Origin: Perognathus longimembris pacificus
Taxonomy: Eukaryota; Chordata; Mammalia; Rodentia; Heteromyidae
Length of the DNA: 64,000 nucleotides
Reading direction: 5' to 3'
NCBI RefSeq assembly: GCF_023159225.1
Contig: NC_063188.1
Location: 32,291,479-32,355,478, forward strand
How positions within the stretch are numbered: position 1 is the first letter of the stretch; every line of letters begins with the position of its first letter. Positions 10,963-22,420 of the stretch are shown one piece after another. The position numbers were made by a program, and so were the translations under genes. Under the pieces are notes generated by a model. It saw only the letters and a list, made by a program, of their open reading frames with translations. It made no database searches and was not told the DNA's origin.

Positions 10963-11153
10963 GGGCTGGGAATGTGGCTCAATAGTAGAGTGCCTTCCTA
11001 GCATGCATAAAGCCCTGGGTTCAATTTCTCAGTACCACATACATAGAAAAATCTGGAAATGGTGCTGTGGCTCAAGAGGTAGAGTGCTAGCCTTGAGCAA
11101 AAAGAAGCTCAAGGACAGTGCCCAGGCCCTGAGTCCAAGCTGAAGGGCTGGAA
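10963..11153 (+). mobile_element. Type A SINE with TSD
   Basis: It is a complete dimer from 'gggctgggaatgtggc' to 'gggctgg' plus an A-run. The target duplication 'aaaagtctgtatg' (10950-10962) matches 'aaaagtctctatg' (11154-11166) with one mismatch. Confidence 0.93.
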
Positions 11154-11204
11154 AAAAGTCTCTATGTATTCAGTATAGATGAACATTTTTTCCCTTCAAT
11201 TTTT

Positions 11205-11275
11205 AAAAATCTGTCATTGGTTGAATCCATGGATAGAAAACTTGTGGATATGGAGGGTCAACTGTATCATAAACT
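11205..11275. repeat. Tigger-type DNA transposon end
   Basis: 'attggttgaatccatggat', 'aaacttgtggatatgg' and 'agggtcaactgta' match the terminal region shared by mariner/Tigger nonautonomous elements (ggttgaatccgcggat...ggagggccgactgta). Only this end is recognisable. Confidence 0.65.
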
Positions 11276-11436
11276 GCTTGGCTTACATATAGAAGAATTC
11301 TCAACCATTTCTCTACACTGATAGTCCTAGATTAAGACCTCAGAAAATTTGATGTCTGGTGAGGAGTCACTTTCTGGTTCATACTTTTCCCTGTGCCCTC
11401 ACTTGGTAGAAGTGGCTAACTAGCTCTCTTGGTCTT

Positions 11437-11685
11437 TTTGTGTGTGCTGGTCCAGGGGTTTGAACTTAGGGGCTGGGTGCAGTTCCCAAGCATTTTTTAT
11501 CAAGGTTGGCACTCTACCACTTGAGCTATAGCTCCACTTCTTGCTTTTTAGTCATTAATTACAAATAAGAGTCTCAAAGACTTTCTTGCATGGGCTGGCT
11601 TCAAACTGCAGTACCCATGTCTCACCCTCCTGAGTAGCTAGGATTACAGAGAATACAGGCCTGAACCACTGGCACATGTGTGGGA
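11437..11685 (-). mobile_element. Type B SINE, antisense
   Basis: The antisense Geo-like unit ('ggcactctaccacttgagc') is followed by the linker 'ttaattacaaataagagtctc' and the antisense B1-like head ('cctgagtagctaggattaca'). Confidence 0.82.
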
Positions 11686-11869
11686 TATGTTTTATAAGGG
11701 CACTAATTCTAATAAAGTGATTATGATAATTAAACAAGGTATTGAAGGCAACCTATCTGGAATATTGTCTTGCATATAATAACTTTTATATATTTGTCTT
11801 TGCTATTGTGACTTTTATGCCAATTAATTGTCGTAGGCTACATTATATTTCCTTTTTATCCCTATAAAC

Positions 11870-12230
11870 ATTGTCTCCTTCATACTCTATTATGAACTAG
11901 ATGTCTTGTTTCTCCTGACAAAATTCATAGGTTGAGATTTCAAACTCTCAATATTTGGTTAGGATGAGAGCCTTTGGAAGGTGATTAGGTCCTGACAATG
12001 GATCTCTATGATGGGATTAGTTCCCTTTTGAAAGAGACTCCAGATATCTGTCTTGCTATCTTTCTGCTATGTGAGGTCACAAGGACAAGTTGGCAGTTTG
12101 CAACTTGGAAGAGGGCCCTCACCAGAACTGGACCATTCTGGCACTCTGATCTTAGACCTCAAGCCTTCAGAACTGTGAAGTTGTTGTTGTTTATAAACTA
12201 CACAGTCTAAATAAAGTACATTGTTTCACC
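11870..12230 (+). repeat. MaLR LTR (MLT1-like)
   Basis: Sense segments run in MLT1 order: 'aaaattcataggttgag', 'cctttggaaggtgattagg', 'gatgggattagttcccttt', 'gagggccctcaccagaact', 'cttcagaactgtgaag' and 'gtttataaactacacagtct'. The 70-aa open frame inside it is an LTR translation, not a gene. Confidence 0.82.
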
Positions 12231-12400
12231 CTCGAAAACTTGCTAAGAAATATTCAAGGAATACTATTCCAGTATTTTAATAAGCTTCTAAGACAATGGT
12301 TAATATTGCTTGAGCTTTGTGTTCCATAATTTGTGACAAATGAATCCTCAAAATCTTAACCTATCTGTTCAATTTGGGAAAACAGGCTCAATGATGTTTT

Positions 12401-12491
12401 TTTTTTTCTCAAATTTTTATTATCAAACTGATGTACAGAGAGGTTACAGTATCATACGTTGGGCATTGGATACATTTCTTGTACTGTTTGT
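12401..12491 (-). mobile_element. L1 3' tail insertion, 91 bp, perfect TSD
   Basis: A T-run, then the reverse complement of an L1 3' terminus ('tttttattatcaaactgat', 'acagagaggttacagt', 'ggatacatttcttgtactg'). A perfect 14-base target duplication 'ctcaatgatgtttt' is at 12387-12400 and 12492-12505. On the sense strand an AATAAA signal precedes the tail. It is an extreme 5' truncation from the same family as the copy at 19.15 kb. Confidence 0.9.
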
Positions 12492-12509
12492 CTCAATGAT
12501 GTTTTAACA

Positions 12510-12835
12510 AAGTTAAAACCAGTAAGTGGAAGAACCTGGATTTGAACACTATTGGTTTATTGGAGTCACTTTCTAAGTCTTTACATTGACTCCCATCTCC
12601 CACACATATTAAATCATCTTAATGGCATCCTTTTCATTCTTTCCCACTAAAAAGAGGCATCTGTTGAGAATTTCATTCCATAGCCCTTGTTTCCAAGATA
12701 GTTGCCTCTTTAGACCATCTCTAGCTTACTGCACAATTGGAGTTGCAGTCTACATTCAGTAATCAGGGACTAGTATTACACAGCATATCAGGACTAAACT
12801 CTGAGTGTGCAGTGTATTTAAGACAAAGATGTAAG
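12510..12835. other. Unassigned sequence
   Basis: No recognisable feature. Confidence 0.4.
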
Positions 12836-12837
12836 AA

Positions 12838-12920
12838 TGGGTTGATTCTTAGTTGCAGAGTGAGTACTTAGCACAGACAAGTCTCTGACTTCAATCCCCA
12901 TCATCATAAACAAATAAAAA
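12838..12920 (+). repeat. Degenerate ID-like SINE
   Basis: A worn tRNA-like unit ('gttgcagagtgagtacttagc', 'gacttcaatcccca') ends in an A-rich tail. The A and B boxes are only partly preserved. Confidence 0.5.
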
Positions 12921-12944
12921 ACAAGATAATGATCTAACATTTGC

Positions 12945-13090
12945 AGAGCTCATTATATATGCCAAACATCATGCTATATTCTTTACATGCAATGATTGTT
13001 TTATTCAATCTTAGTAACATCACTAGGCTACTACTAATACTACTATTTCTAGGATAGGGGTGATGGAACAGAAGCAGAGGAAGCTTCATT
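12945..13090 (-). repeat. MIR SINE, antisense
   Basis: 'gctcattatatatgccaaac', 'catgctatattctttacatg' and 'cagaagcagaggaagc' follow the antisense MIR layout. Confidence 0.6.
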
Positions 13091-13495
13091 GGTCTTGTAT
13101 GATCTCAAGAGGTGGAGTAAACTTCTTTGCTCTCCCAAGGACACTCCTGAGTAGCTCCCTTCCATATGAATTCGCATGATTAAGGAAAGACTGTTTTTTA
13201 AAAAATTATTATCAAAACTTGAGTCATCCTACAAGAGGTAATATGTTCAGTCTTCTCAATGCTTCACACCTCAGTTGGAATGAACAACCTGCAATTCCAT
13301 TTCTGAAGGCTAATTTTGACAGAGATGTGTAGAGACAGCAAAGACATATTCAGTGAAGGAACAGACTTTGGGACAACATTTACTGACTAATACAACGTGG
13401 GCAAGAGCCAGAGAGCTGGCCTTAGGTCTGTTTCCAAATTGCTCACTTGGAGGAATCAGCTACCACCCACTTAAAGCAAATAAAAAAGAAAGAGA
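13090..13495. other. Unassigned sequence
   Basis: No recognisable feature. Confidence 0.4.
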
Positions 13496-13580
13496 GAGCT
13501 GGGGAAGTGGCTCAGAGGTAGATTACTTTCCTGGCATGGGTGCAATTCTGGCCTCAATCCTAAGCATTGCACAAATGAAA
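13496..13580 (+). repeat. ID-like SINE monomer
   Basis: 'gagctggggaagtggctcag', 'gtagattactttcctggcat' and 'ggcctcaatcctaagcattg' form an ID-type tRNA unit followed by an A-rich tail. It has no Geo-like second half. Confidence 0.7.
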
Positions 13581-14375
13581 ATGAAAATAACTATTTTCTG
13601 TCTACTGTTACCTTAGCCTTTGATTGATGACTCAAGAATCAAGCCTGAAATGGCATTCCAGGATAACCATCTGATGAAATGAGTTGAGAGAAAGAGTGAA
13701 GAAAACAGTATAAACAAAGATTCCCTATGTGACCCATCCTGGGTTATCCCTACCCTACCACCTCCCACTGAAAATAGAGGTGGAAAAATTGAAAGTAGCT
13801 CTACTTGGAAGGGAGAAGGTGGCTCTTCCAAATAAACCTGAGATTTAGTGACACTCTTGTAGACCACATACCTTCTGTTACATGTCCATACAAACATCAT
13901 TTTGAACATGTACTTTTCCCTATCAGTTCTAATCCTCACTCCTCACCATGCACAACCTCAAGTGTATGGTGCCCTGGCTCTGTGATCCATAGAAAAGTGG
14001 CTAGGCCTACAAAGAATTTCAAAGTCTGCTTCTGTGTGTGTATGTACATGAATACACGTCTCTGGTTGTACTTGTCAGAAGATGGAAGGGAGTTAAAGGG
14101 AAGAACGAGACCAGCCCCCACAGAGTCTCCACACTCCTTTCAAGAGACAGCAACTACCTATCATCCAGCTAGGATTGACACACAAAGCAAAATCATTTAC
14201 ATCCTAGGCCTAGTGTGTTCATTGCTCTTGAACAAAAACACTCTAGCAGTATATTATAGAAGTATAATATAGCATTGAGATTCCAGGCCTGCAAGAATAC
14301 AATCAAGCCACTTGGGTACCTTGAACACTGGTAGGCAAGTCTACTGGATTAGAAGAATGAGAAGAATGAGATCGT
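13581..14375. other. Unassigned sequence with overlapping open frames
   Basis: No repeat recognised. A 155-aa plus-strand frame (13805-14272) and a 108-aa minus-strand frame (13613-13939) overlap. Neither shows a domain or a plausible coding signature, so I do not call a gene. Confidence 0.35.
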
Positions 14376-14377
14376 AG

Positions 14378-14463
14378 AGTTGGGGTGTAGCTCAGAGGTA
14401 GAGTACTTGACTAGCATGTAAAGAACCTTGGGCTCTATTCTTTGCACTGCCCCAAATAAAAAA
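14378..14463 (+). repeat. ID-like SINE monomer
   Basis: 'ttggggtgtagctcagaggt', 'agagtacttgactagcatg' and 'ccttgggctctattctttgc' are a tRNA-like ID unit with A box and eroded B box, followed by an A-rich tail. Confidence 0.75.
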
Positions 14464-14596
14464 GTAACATTTCATTGGGAAACTAAATTTCATTTCTCAA
14501 AATGATCAATGTTGAACATTTTTATATGTTTAAAAGCCATTTGTATTTCCTTTTCTGAGAAGTGTTTGTTCAATTACCCAGTTTTCTCAACTAAGT

Positions 14597-14875
14597 TTTT
14601 TTTTCTTTTTTCTTTTTCTTTTTTTTTTTTTTTTTTTTTTTTGGTGCTGGTCTTGTGGCTTGAACTCTGGGCCTGAGCACTTACTCTCTTCAAAGATTTT
14701 TATTGTTTTCTCAAGTTTATCACTCTACTACTTGATCTGGGTTTTTGGTGGTTAATTGGAGATAAGAGTCTCATCGCCTTTCCTCTACAGGCTGGCTTTG
14801 AACTGCAATCCTCAGATCTCAGCTTGCTGATTAGCTAGGATAACAGACAGGAGCTACCACCTGACACTCAGCAGC
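14597..14875 (-). mobile_element. Type B SINE, antisense, with long T tail
   Basis: A 40-base T-rich run marks the antisense A-tail. The Geo-like part ('gtgctggtcttgtggc', 'cactctactacttgatc') and the B1-like part ('caggctggctttgaactg', 'tcctcagatctcagc', 'agctaggataacaga') follow. Confidence 0.85.
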
Positions 14876-15139
14876 CTTTTCTTTATTAATTTGTAGGAGC
14901 TCTTTATATGATGAAAGGAGATGGTTCATGGTGAGGTAACTTGCTAGTATTTTTCCCAGACTAAAAATCTTTCAGTTTAGTTGAGATGCTTTTTATGAAG
15001 TGACTTTATGGAGGTCTCTTTTTTGATGCTCTATATAACAGGTAGGTTTCTTACCTTCATGTCCTTCCCCTTATAGTGCCAAACCTATTTTTTAACTATC
15101 TCTTCCAAAAATATAACTTGGTCAATGAATATGAACTTT

Positions 15140-15475
15140 TAAAATTAGTGATACTAGGGTTTGAACTCAGAGGCTCAAGCTCACTTGACTTGCTTACTCA
15201 ACCACTTGAGCCATACCTCTAGCCCAGCTTTTTGCTAGTTAATTGGCATTGGAGGGAAACATATGCTCTGCCACTGAACTATACCTTGTCTTCTTTCCCT
15301 TCTTGTTCCCTTCCTTCCCCTCCTCTTCCCTCCCTTCTTTTCCCTTTCTCTCCCTTCTCCTCCCCTCCCTTTCCCTTCCTTTTCCTTTCCTTTGGTGACA
15401 CAATGATATGAACTCAGGGACTTGTGCTTGCCAAACAGGCATCTTATCATTTAACCCATACCCCAAGCCCCTTTT
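15140..15475 (-). repeat. Two ID-like units flanking a CT-rich tract
   Basis: Antisense ID-like units lie at about 15143-15225 ('gggtttgaactcagagg') and 15393-15470 ('gatatgaactcagggac', 'ataccccaagcccc'). Between them (15285-15394) is a nearly pure pyrimidine tract. Confidence 0.6.
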
Positions 15476-15720
15476 GATTTAGGTATTTCTTCAGATACGA
15501 ACTTGCACCTTTTGTCTGGGCCACATTTGGACTGTGCCTGTACAACCCTCTTACTTATGCCTCCTGCACAGCTGGGGGTCACAGGTGTGTATCATCACAC
15601 TTGGCTTATTTGTTGAGGTAGGGAGATTGCTAACTTTTTGCCTGGGCTGCCCTTGAAGCAAGATCTTCCCAATCTTAGCCTCCTGAGTCACTGGGATTAT
15701 ATGTACCACTATGCCTGGTC
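15476..15720 (-). repeat. B1-like element, antisense
   Basis: 'gcctgggctgcccttgaagc', 'cttagcctcctgagtcac' and 'gggattatatgtaccac' are the antisense 7SL-derived B1 body. Flanking sequence at 15540-15600 resembles a second worn copy. Confidence 0.65.
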
Positions 15721-15724
15721 TGGA

Positions 15725-15905
15725 GTAGTGCTTTTTAAAGTGTAGCCTAAGAACACTATCAGAATCTCTCAGCGATCTTGCTTAAAATGCAGATTCCTCA
15801 GCCTCTTCTTAGAGTGAAGGAACCAGACTGTGCAAATGGATGGTGCTATGAAATCTGTATTTAAACATATTCAGGTAATTCTAATACATACTAGAGAATC
15901 CCACA
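15725..15905 (+). repeat. MER5A-type hAT element
   Basis: The order 'tttttaaagtgtagcc', 'cttaaaatgcagattcctc', 'aaatctgtatttaaac' and 'tcaggtaattctaataca' matches the MER5A consensus over nearly its full length of about 190 bases. Confidence 0.78.
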
Positions 15906-15984
15906 ACCTAGGGATATCCATGGATGTGGGTTTAAAATACGCCCTGTTTTCAGTTCCAACCTCTAACTAGATAGGCTGTGGGTT

Positions 15985-16068
15985 TTTATTTTTGCATTGC
16001 TGGGAGTTGAACTCATAGCTTCATACATGCTAGGCAAGTACACTACAATTGAGCTACATCTCAAATTA
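15985..16068 (-). repeat. ID-like SINE monomer, antisense
   Basis: 'gctgggagttgaactcatag', 'catgctaggcaagtacact' and 'aattgagctacatctc' form an antisense tRNA-like unit. Confidence 0.75.
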
Positions 16069-16090
16069 TATTAACTGGTCATCCAATTAT

Positions 16091-16092
<2 letters not shown>

Positions 16093-16137
<45 letters not shown>
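16093..16137. repeat. (GT)n microsatellite
   Basis: An uninterrupted 45-base GT array. The two valine/cysteine open frames across it are artefacts of the repeat. Confidence 0.97.
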
Positions 16138-16139
<2 letters not shown>

Positions 16140-16140
<1 letters not shown>

Positions 16141-17780
16141 GAGAAAATCACACATGTAGCTATCTTTACTTTTTTGATATATGGATATATAACCTTTCCA
16201 TTTTGTCTGTCTCTCTGTCTTCCTGTGTATCTCTTTGTGTCTCTCTGCCTCTCTCTAGCTTTCTTGTTTCATTAATATAAGCAAATCACAATAGCTTGAG
16301 GAGGAAAAATTGTCACCAGAGGGCAAAGTGGTTCATGTAGCAGAGCCATGCATCCCACAGGAATAAGCAGTTAAGAACGGTGATTTGCTTATCATTCAGT
16401 CTTTTTCACAGAACAGGGTAAACTGTCACTTGGTTGTCACAACCTCAGCTTCTGCTCTCTGGAGGTCACAAGCTCATTCTTTCAGGTTACTAACAACTTC
16501 CCTTCTTATAGGGGCTTCCTTTGTTGAGAAATGTCTGCTGTTTCTTCCCAAGGAATACACAGTATGGTCTTCCACTTATTTACAGGAATGTTTTAACTGT
16601 TTGGACATCTACCTACATAGAAAATACCACACAGACATGGATTGGGGGGGGGGCGGGAATCCATGAAGTGTGAAGCAGAGCCCACTGGGGCACAGCTTCT
16701 CAAACTATGGTCATAGATTCTGAATGTCTGAGTCATGCACAAAGTATGTTAGATTACCTAGTCCCTAAGCTTTCCTCTGGATCTAGTTACCCTGCATCCC
16801 TGGAAGGACTGCCTGGACAAACACGCTGGAGGATTTTGACATACACTAGTCTACAAGGGACTGGGTCTGAGTTAAGGATATTCTAGAGGGCTCCTTCCTA
16901 GGTTAACTTCTTATAGTTCCCATGGGAGTCCTTTCCAGGAAAACTAGTGATCTCAGTTTAAGACACTGTGGTCCATACTATAGGCAAAGCCTGTCTCTAA
17001 GAAATGAGCCCAAGACAATGATTTGTCTTATCCCAGATCATACTTTATCATGGAGCATGCTGGGAGGTCAGGTAGACCTGAGAGATGAGAAAATATGATA
17101 ATTTGACCTGAGAGATGACAAAAAATGGTAGTCTTGCCTGAGAGCTGTTCAGTAGATTGACTTTCTAGATATAGCATATCTGAACCCTCTAAAATCTAAA
17201 CATAGGCTTAGAAATTGACAATGGACAGCCTGCCACCGCTCAGGGGGGAAAGGAGGCTCAGGTGAACCAAAGCCTAGTTACTAACATACCATCTGGCCAT
17301 GGCAGGCTGCCTAGATTGTGGCAGACTGAGTGTGTGTGGAAGAAAAGTGCCCTTTCCCCAGCTCTATCCTCCAGCTATGACCGCCCCACCCCCCTCCAGT
17401 TACCTCAAAGCTCAGTCACAGGCTGTTCTCTGTGGAACTGCCTGACTGCAGTGCAGGTCTTCTCTGCCCTGTTGCTTTTCATCTAGTAGGCAATCTATGA
17501 TGAGCTGGTAGGCAGCTCCCTTTCAGGATGTATAGCAGGGATAAGGAAGTGGGCTTCATGGGTGCACAGAGAAGATGGACAGCTCTGCTTAACAACCATT
17601 GCTGCATCTTTGTGACAAGGGAGATATATTATGGTTTGTTTCATGGAAAAACCAGAGTTCATCCAGGACACTGTCTACATTGTTGCCAAAGAATTAAATT
17701 ATCTATCAGTCCCAAGAGGAAACATTGGGTCCCAATGGAATATACAAGGTCAAACAAACACTTATAAAAAACTACTTTCC
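16140..17780. other. Unassigned sequence
   Basis: No recognisable repeat family except a G10 run at about 16645-16654. Short open frames at 17262-17767 carry no recognisable domain. Confidence 0.4.
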
Positions 17781-17990
17781 AGTTGAATACCAGTGCTTCC
17801 AACTGTAATCATAGCTACCCAGGAAAGAGGCTGAGATCTGGAGGGTCATGATTTGAACACAGCCTGGGCAGAAAAATCTGTAAGACTCTTTCTCCAAAAT
17901 AACCAGAGAAAAGCAAGGCTAAAAGCATGGCGCAAACCAGCAAAGCAAGCTGAATTAGAAGGCTCAAGATGGTTTAGGTAGAAGGCTAAC
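17780..17990 (+). mobile_element. Type B SINE, degenerate
   Basis: 'ccaactgtaatcatagctac', 'gaggctgagatctgg', 'gatttgaacacagcctgggc' and 'agactctttctccaaaa' are the B1-like head and linker. The 3' Geo-like unit is badly eroded. Confidence 0.7.
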
Positions 17991-19140
17991 TCACTTCTCC
18001 CGGTTACCTAGTTACTAGTTCCAGCTCTGCCCTGTGCCTGGTGCTCCTTTGCACCTGGGTATGAATTCTCAGCATGACTGACCTTACTCCTAGGGGGAGA
18101 AAATTGGCTTTTAGGAGTGAGGGTATGTCAGATATTAAAGTAGCATGTGGCCCTGCAAAGTATAACAGTACATAGCCAGATTTACACTGTTTATATAGTG
18201 TTCAGATTTTGAAGGGATAGGGAACTGAAGGGAAACATGTACCTTGGTGGAGCAATAATGAAAGGAAGTTGAGAAATACTGAAATAATGGAAGAGTAAAG
18301 AACACCTAACTGAAGGCCACATTAAGTCCTCTATCTGCTTATTTGCATCTTAGCCTTCTGTTTCTCTGGTCACTGCTGTAATAAGCCAGAAGATAACATT
18401 TCCTCCACAGACTGCCCCAGCTGAGTCATTTAGCGGGAAGCAGTAGGTTGAAGGATGAAGAGCAGGGCAAGATTTTGAACAGTATCTGTCTAATAACCCA
18501 ATTAGAATTTTAAAGGCTGAAGCCCACAGCCTAAATTCATTTTTTTAAAAAAAGCAGCATATCCTGCTAATTCTCAGAATTTATAGTATCTCTTTCTTCC
18601 TTTCTCAAATTAGAGGGCACTCTAAATCTGAGAAGGGTTCAGAATAATGCTTGCTGTTGATTGGAGATACCAGATAACAAGGGCGCTCACCAGTGTCCAG
18701 CTAGGGCAATGATCACCTGACTGAACATTCTTTCCTCCTGATGCCTTAACTGGCATCTTGAGAAGTCTCCCTTTATTTGAGGAGATTTGTTCCCCTACAA
18801 CCTACAGTCTTCCAGTAGATGGGGAAAGTAACCTCCTGTTCCCCAACATGTCTTTCAGATTCCCGTTCTTCCACTTGTACATGGAAACATTCACTCCTTT
18901 TGAACTCAAGGTTAGCAATACTATCTTACCCCCCCCCCCCATTTGCTATTGTTGCCTACTGAAGTTTCTTCATCTAATGAATACACACAGGCACTTACCT
19001 CTTCACTTTCTGGTCCATTCCAACCCTATCATCTTTTGGGGTGCCCCCTCAGCATTTTGGAAAAACAGTGTTTTCCTTCTTGTATTTTATAGGGAGGAAA
19101 GTAATTCATGTGTATGTACATATACATTTTTTTGCTTTTA
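17991..19140. other. Unassigned sequence
   Basis: No recognisable repeat. A perfect octamer 'atttgcat' (18341-18348) and an AP-1-like 'tgagtca' (18422-18428) occur within 90 bases, which is only suggestive. A C10-C11 run lies near 18930-18940. The 217-aa frame starting at 18758 runs into the antisense L1 tail and is not credible. Confidence 0.35.
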
Positions 19141-19146
19141 TTTTTT

Positions 19147-19345
19147 TATTTTTTTTCAAGTTTTTATTATCAAACTGATATACAGAGAGGTTACAGTTTC
19201 ATACATTAGGCATTGGATACATTTCTTGTACTGTTTGTTACCCTGTCCCTCATACCCCCCTCCCTCCTCCCCCTTTCCCTTTCCCCCCCTGAGGTGTTCA
19301 GTTCACTTTCACCAACCGTTTAGCGACATGGTTCCATTCCAGGCC
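19147..19345 (-). mobile_element. L1 3' end, antisense, with C-rich tract
   Basis: The terminal 90 bases are nearly identical to the L1 tail at 12401-12491 ('ttattatcaaactgatatac', 'ggcattggatacatttcttg'). They continue into a C-rich block (19241-19289) with seven runs of three or more C. On the L1 sense strand this is the G-rich polypurine tract typical of L1 3' UTRs. Confidence 0.85.
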
Positions 19346-19440
19346 ATCTTGGAACTCACTCTGCAGTCCTGGTTGGTCTCAAACTTGGGCTCCTCTGATG
19401 CCAACTCCTGAGATTAAAAGTGTACACCACCATGCTCTGT
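19345..19440 (-). repeat. B1-like element, antisense
   Basis: 'cttggaactcactctgcag', 'ggttggtctcaaacttggg' and 'tgagattaaaagtgtacacc' are antisense B1 body segments. Confidence 0.65.
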
Positions 19441-20095
19441 TACAAAATGGTATTTTAAGAATACAAATAAGACCATCTTTTCAATGTGTTCCAATTGTTA
19501 GTGGAGTCCATAGCCACTAAAGCTTGGCTTTTGGTCTGACTGATCATCTACATTAGAGGAATTAATACCATATAGAAAAAAATGGAAAATGAATTTATTT
19601 ATAGTTTTGGCCAGAACTGTGGAGAGAAAAGCACTCAGTGTGTATTCACTTTACTTGCAATAATGTTACAAATTACACAAAAGATGAAACAAAGGCCAGG
19701 CCATGTGCACAGGGCAGTGGTCTCTCAGGGTTCCTGCAGGTAAGTGGCATGTTCTCACTCATAGCATGGGATTTCTCAGAAGAATCTTAATTCATGGGGC
19801 TCTGTTACAGAATGGCTTTTCATACTCTTGAGTTAAACATTCTTATTCTCTACTCAAGTGTGGATAATGAGGCCCCATGTGCTCTGGCATCTGCATAGGC
19901 CTGGTCGCTCTTCAAGGGTTTGTGGGCTCTATGACTGCTCTGGACACATTAGACAACCCTAGATCCTTGAACTCACCAAGGAAAGTTTATTTTCCCAATT
20001 TATGCTTCAATGGATATCTCCTCTCCTTCTGGTCCACAGCTGAAGTCCCACTTCAGAGGCATTCCTTGACTCTCTTATACAAAAATAATTCTTTC
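19441..20095. other. Unassigned sequence
   Basis: No recognisable feature. Confidence 0.4.
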
Positions 20096-20096
20096 A

Positions 20097-20324
20097 GCTG
20101 CATGATGGTGGGTCATGCCTGTAATCCTAGCTACTCAGGAGGCTGAGATCTGAGGATTGTGGTTTGAAGACAGCCTGGGCAGAAAAGTCCTCATGAGACT
20201 CTTATCTTTAATAAATCACTCAAAATCCAGAAGTGGATCTGTAGCTCAAAGGGGTAGAGTACTATCCCTGAGCAGAAAAGCTGAAGGACAGTATCCAGGC
20301 CCAGAGTTCAAGCCCCATGACCAA
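20097..20324 (+). mobile_element. Type B SINE
   Basis: The full composite runs from 'ctgcatgatggtgggtcatgc' through 'gaggctgagatctgagg' to 'agagttcaagccccatgacc'. Flanks 'aaaataattcttt' and 'aaaaatattcttt' look like a diverged target duplication. Confidence 0.88.
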
Positions 20325-20329
20325 CAAAA

Positions 20330-20545
20330 ATATTCTTTACATTCACTCCACCCAACTACCTTCTTTCCTATTATCCCATTTGATTTTACAGTATTATCAA
20401 TCATTATGGAATGATTGTGTGTATTTATTATGTCTCTTCCAACTTGAAAGTGCCAAGTAAAAGGGGCTTTTGTCTATCTTGTTCATTACCAGGCCCATAG
20501 CACCTAGAATAGTGCCTTGCATGGAGCAGATGTATTGATAGTCTT
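20330..20545 (+). repeat. L2 3' end
   Basis: 'cttgaaagtgccaagtaaaa', 'tctatcttgttcattacc' and 'cccatagcacctagaatag' then 'gtgccttgcatggagcag' follow the L2 3' consensus (gagggcagggac...agcacctagcacagtgcctggcac). Confidence 0.7.
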
Positions 20546-22050
20546 TGCCATGGCCTGGATGATCCCTGCCTCCTGGTATTCACACCATCTTTCCTTCAGT
20601 CTGAGCTAGGTTCTCATTCTCTTTTGGTAAATACTATGCATCGGAGGTGAAGGATTCTACCTTGGAAATGAAGTTTACAAAGTCCATAGCTTTCATGTTA
20701 AATGTCTTCTCGAACTCTTCTTCTCACTCCCTCTGGAAGAAGCCAGATACTGCATTATGAGCTGTCCTATGGAAAGGTAGGAACTGCCACATATAGAAAG
20801 AAAATGATGTCTACAGTCAGCTGCCAGAGAGGCCCCAAAGCTCTTAGGAGGTAGATTTGAAGGTGTGCCCTCTCACAGTCAATTGTTGAGATATTGCCCT
20901 GGCCAATAATTCGACTGTAGCCTTGTGAGAGAAACTGAGACAGAGACAAAAAAAGGCCTACTCATATTCCTGATGCACAGACACTATAAGTATAAGTCTC
21001 TATATTTTGCTACTTAAAAATAAATAAAACAGTAGATCCCACCAAAATAACTGAAATAATGAAATTATTGGGGGTCTTGATATCCACCTGGCTTCCTCAT
21101 CTTGAATAATCCTTTTCATCCCATTTCATTCACATAATCTTGGCTACACAGCACCTCTGTTATTACTCAAAATTGCTTTACAATCTACACTAATTTACCA
21201 CACCTGTGGCTATTATCTTTCTCCCACTTTATGTAGTTATTAAGGTGCCCCCAGGATTAGTACTGTGGAAGAAGGGAAACATTGGGCAAAAGTTGGGTTG
21301 CAATACAGGCCCAATGTCAACCTAAGCCTGCAGGGAATCCCTGAAGCTGCAATGACCCTTAAGTGTTATTCTAAGTTGACCCAAGATGACTACTCCTGCC
21401 CCAGTCGCTACATATGATCTACTAGGGGATGGGTGCGATTGGGCAAGGCAGCACTCTGCATGTATGACGACATCCCCCAAGGGCCTGGGAGTACAGGTGA
21501 AGGCACTCTGTGACACTATGCCTAGCAACCAGGGAAATAACTTCTCTGCAAGGCCATCAGCTGGGATAACTTAGTGACCACTGCACGGAAATCTGGAAGC
21601 CTCCTTTCTGTATGTGTTCCTTCCCTACATTGCACACATACACCAGTGTTCATCAAGTCCCTTCAATTCCTTACTTGATTGTTTTTCTTTGTTTCCTGAC
21701 CAGGAAAAACCTGCCACTTTAAGTGACTTCAGTAGCCTTCCCCCTTCCTATTCCTGGGTGCTGAACATAGAGAAAATGAAAAAACATACACATTGGTGTG
21801 ATCTCCAAATTCAATTGAGTTCTCGATGCTACTAATTTTCATAAATTAGTTTCCATTGTCAGTGTTTCTCACTCAAAACTCCAGCAATTTCAGACCTTCT
21901 GTATATTCTTCAGAGTACTCAACTTCCCATATCTCCTACCCACATCCAAACAGATGACACTATCTCTTGTTCAAGGAGAAAATCATTATCTAAAGATAGC
22001 TTGTACATCTTCTAACCAACAAGGCTCCAAGAAGGTAAGATCTATTGATT
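20546..22050. other. Unassigned sequence
   Basis: No recognisable gene or repeat. Confidence 0.4.
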
Positions 22051-22420
22051 CTACCTCCCAAATAAATGTCAAATCCATTTCTTTTTCACTACTTCTCTAT
22101 TTCAGGTCACTGGCCTTATACTTGTCTGGTTACAATGGGCTTCTAAATTCCTTGCTTCACTTTAGATATTTGCTGTGCCCATTGCAGTAAAACATCATGC
22201 TTTCTTTTCTCTGTCTTCATACAATGTCTCTCATCTCAGAATACTTTCATTTTCCACTAACCCATTCACTACTGCTAGTCTCCTTTTTGTTCAGATCATA
22301 GCTTAACTGACCTCTCTTTAAAGACTCATTTTACTCTCCAAAATAGATAAATATCCTGGGCTATATGTTTTCATAGCATCCCAATGCTTCCTTGTTTATA
22401 ACACTTTTGTACTTTGTATC
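22050..22420 (+). repeat. Possible L2-related remnant
   Basis: Pyrimidine-rich sense sequence with 'cttgcttcactttagatatt' and 'ctgtgcccattgcag' has the flavour of the L2 3' coding/UTR boundary, but no block matches cleanly. Confidence 0.3.

Noticed and set aside
13805..14272. 155-aa open frame
   Set aside because: No recognisable domain, and overlapping frames on the other strand are equally long. It is consistent with chance.
18341..18428. Octamer and AP-1-like sites as an enhancer
   Set aside because: Two short motifs within 90 bases are expected by chance in 64 kb. There is no other support, so they are only mentioned in the regional note.
18758..19411. 217-aa open frame, the longest in the window
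   Set aside because: Its 3' half reads through an antisense L1 tail and the C-rich tract. The composition is hydrophobic and low-complexity, with no domain or conserved motif.
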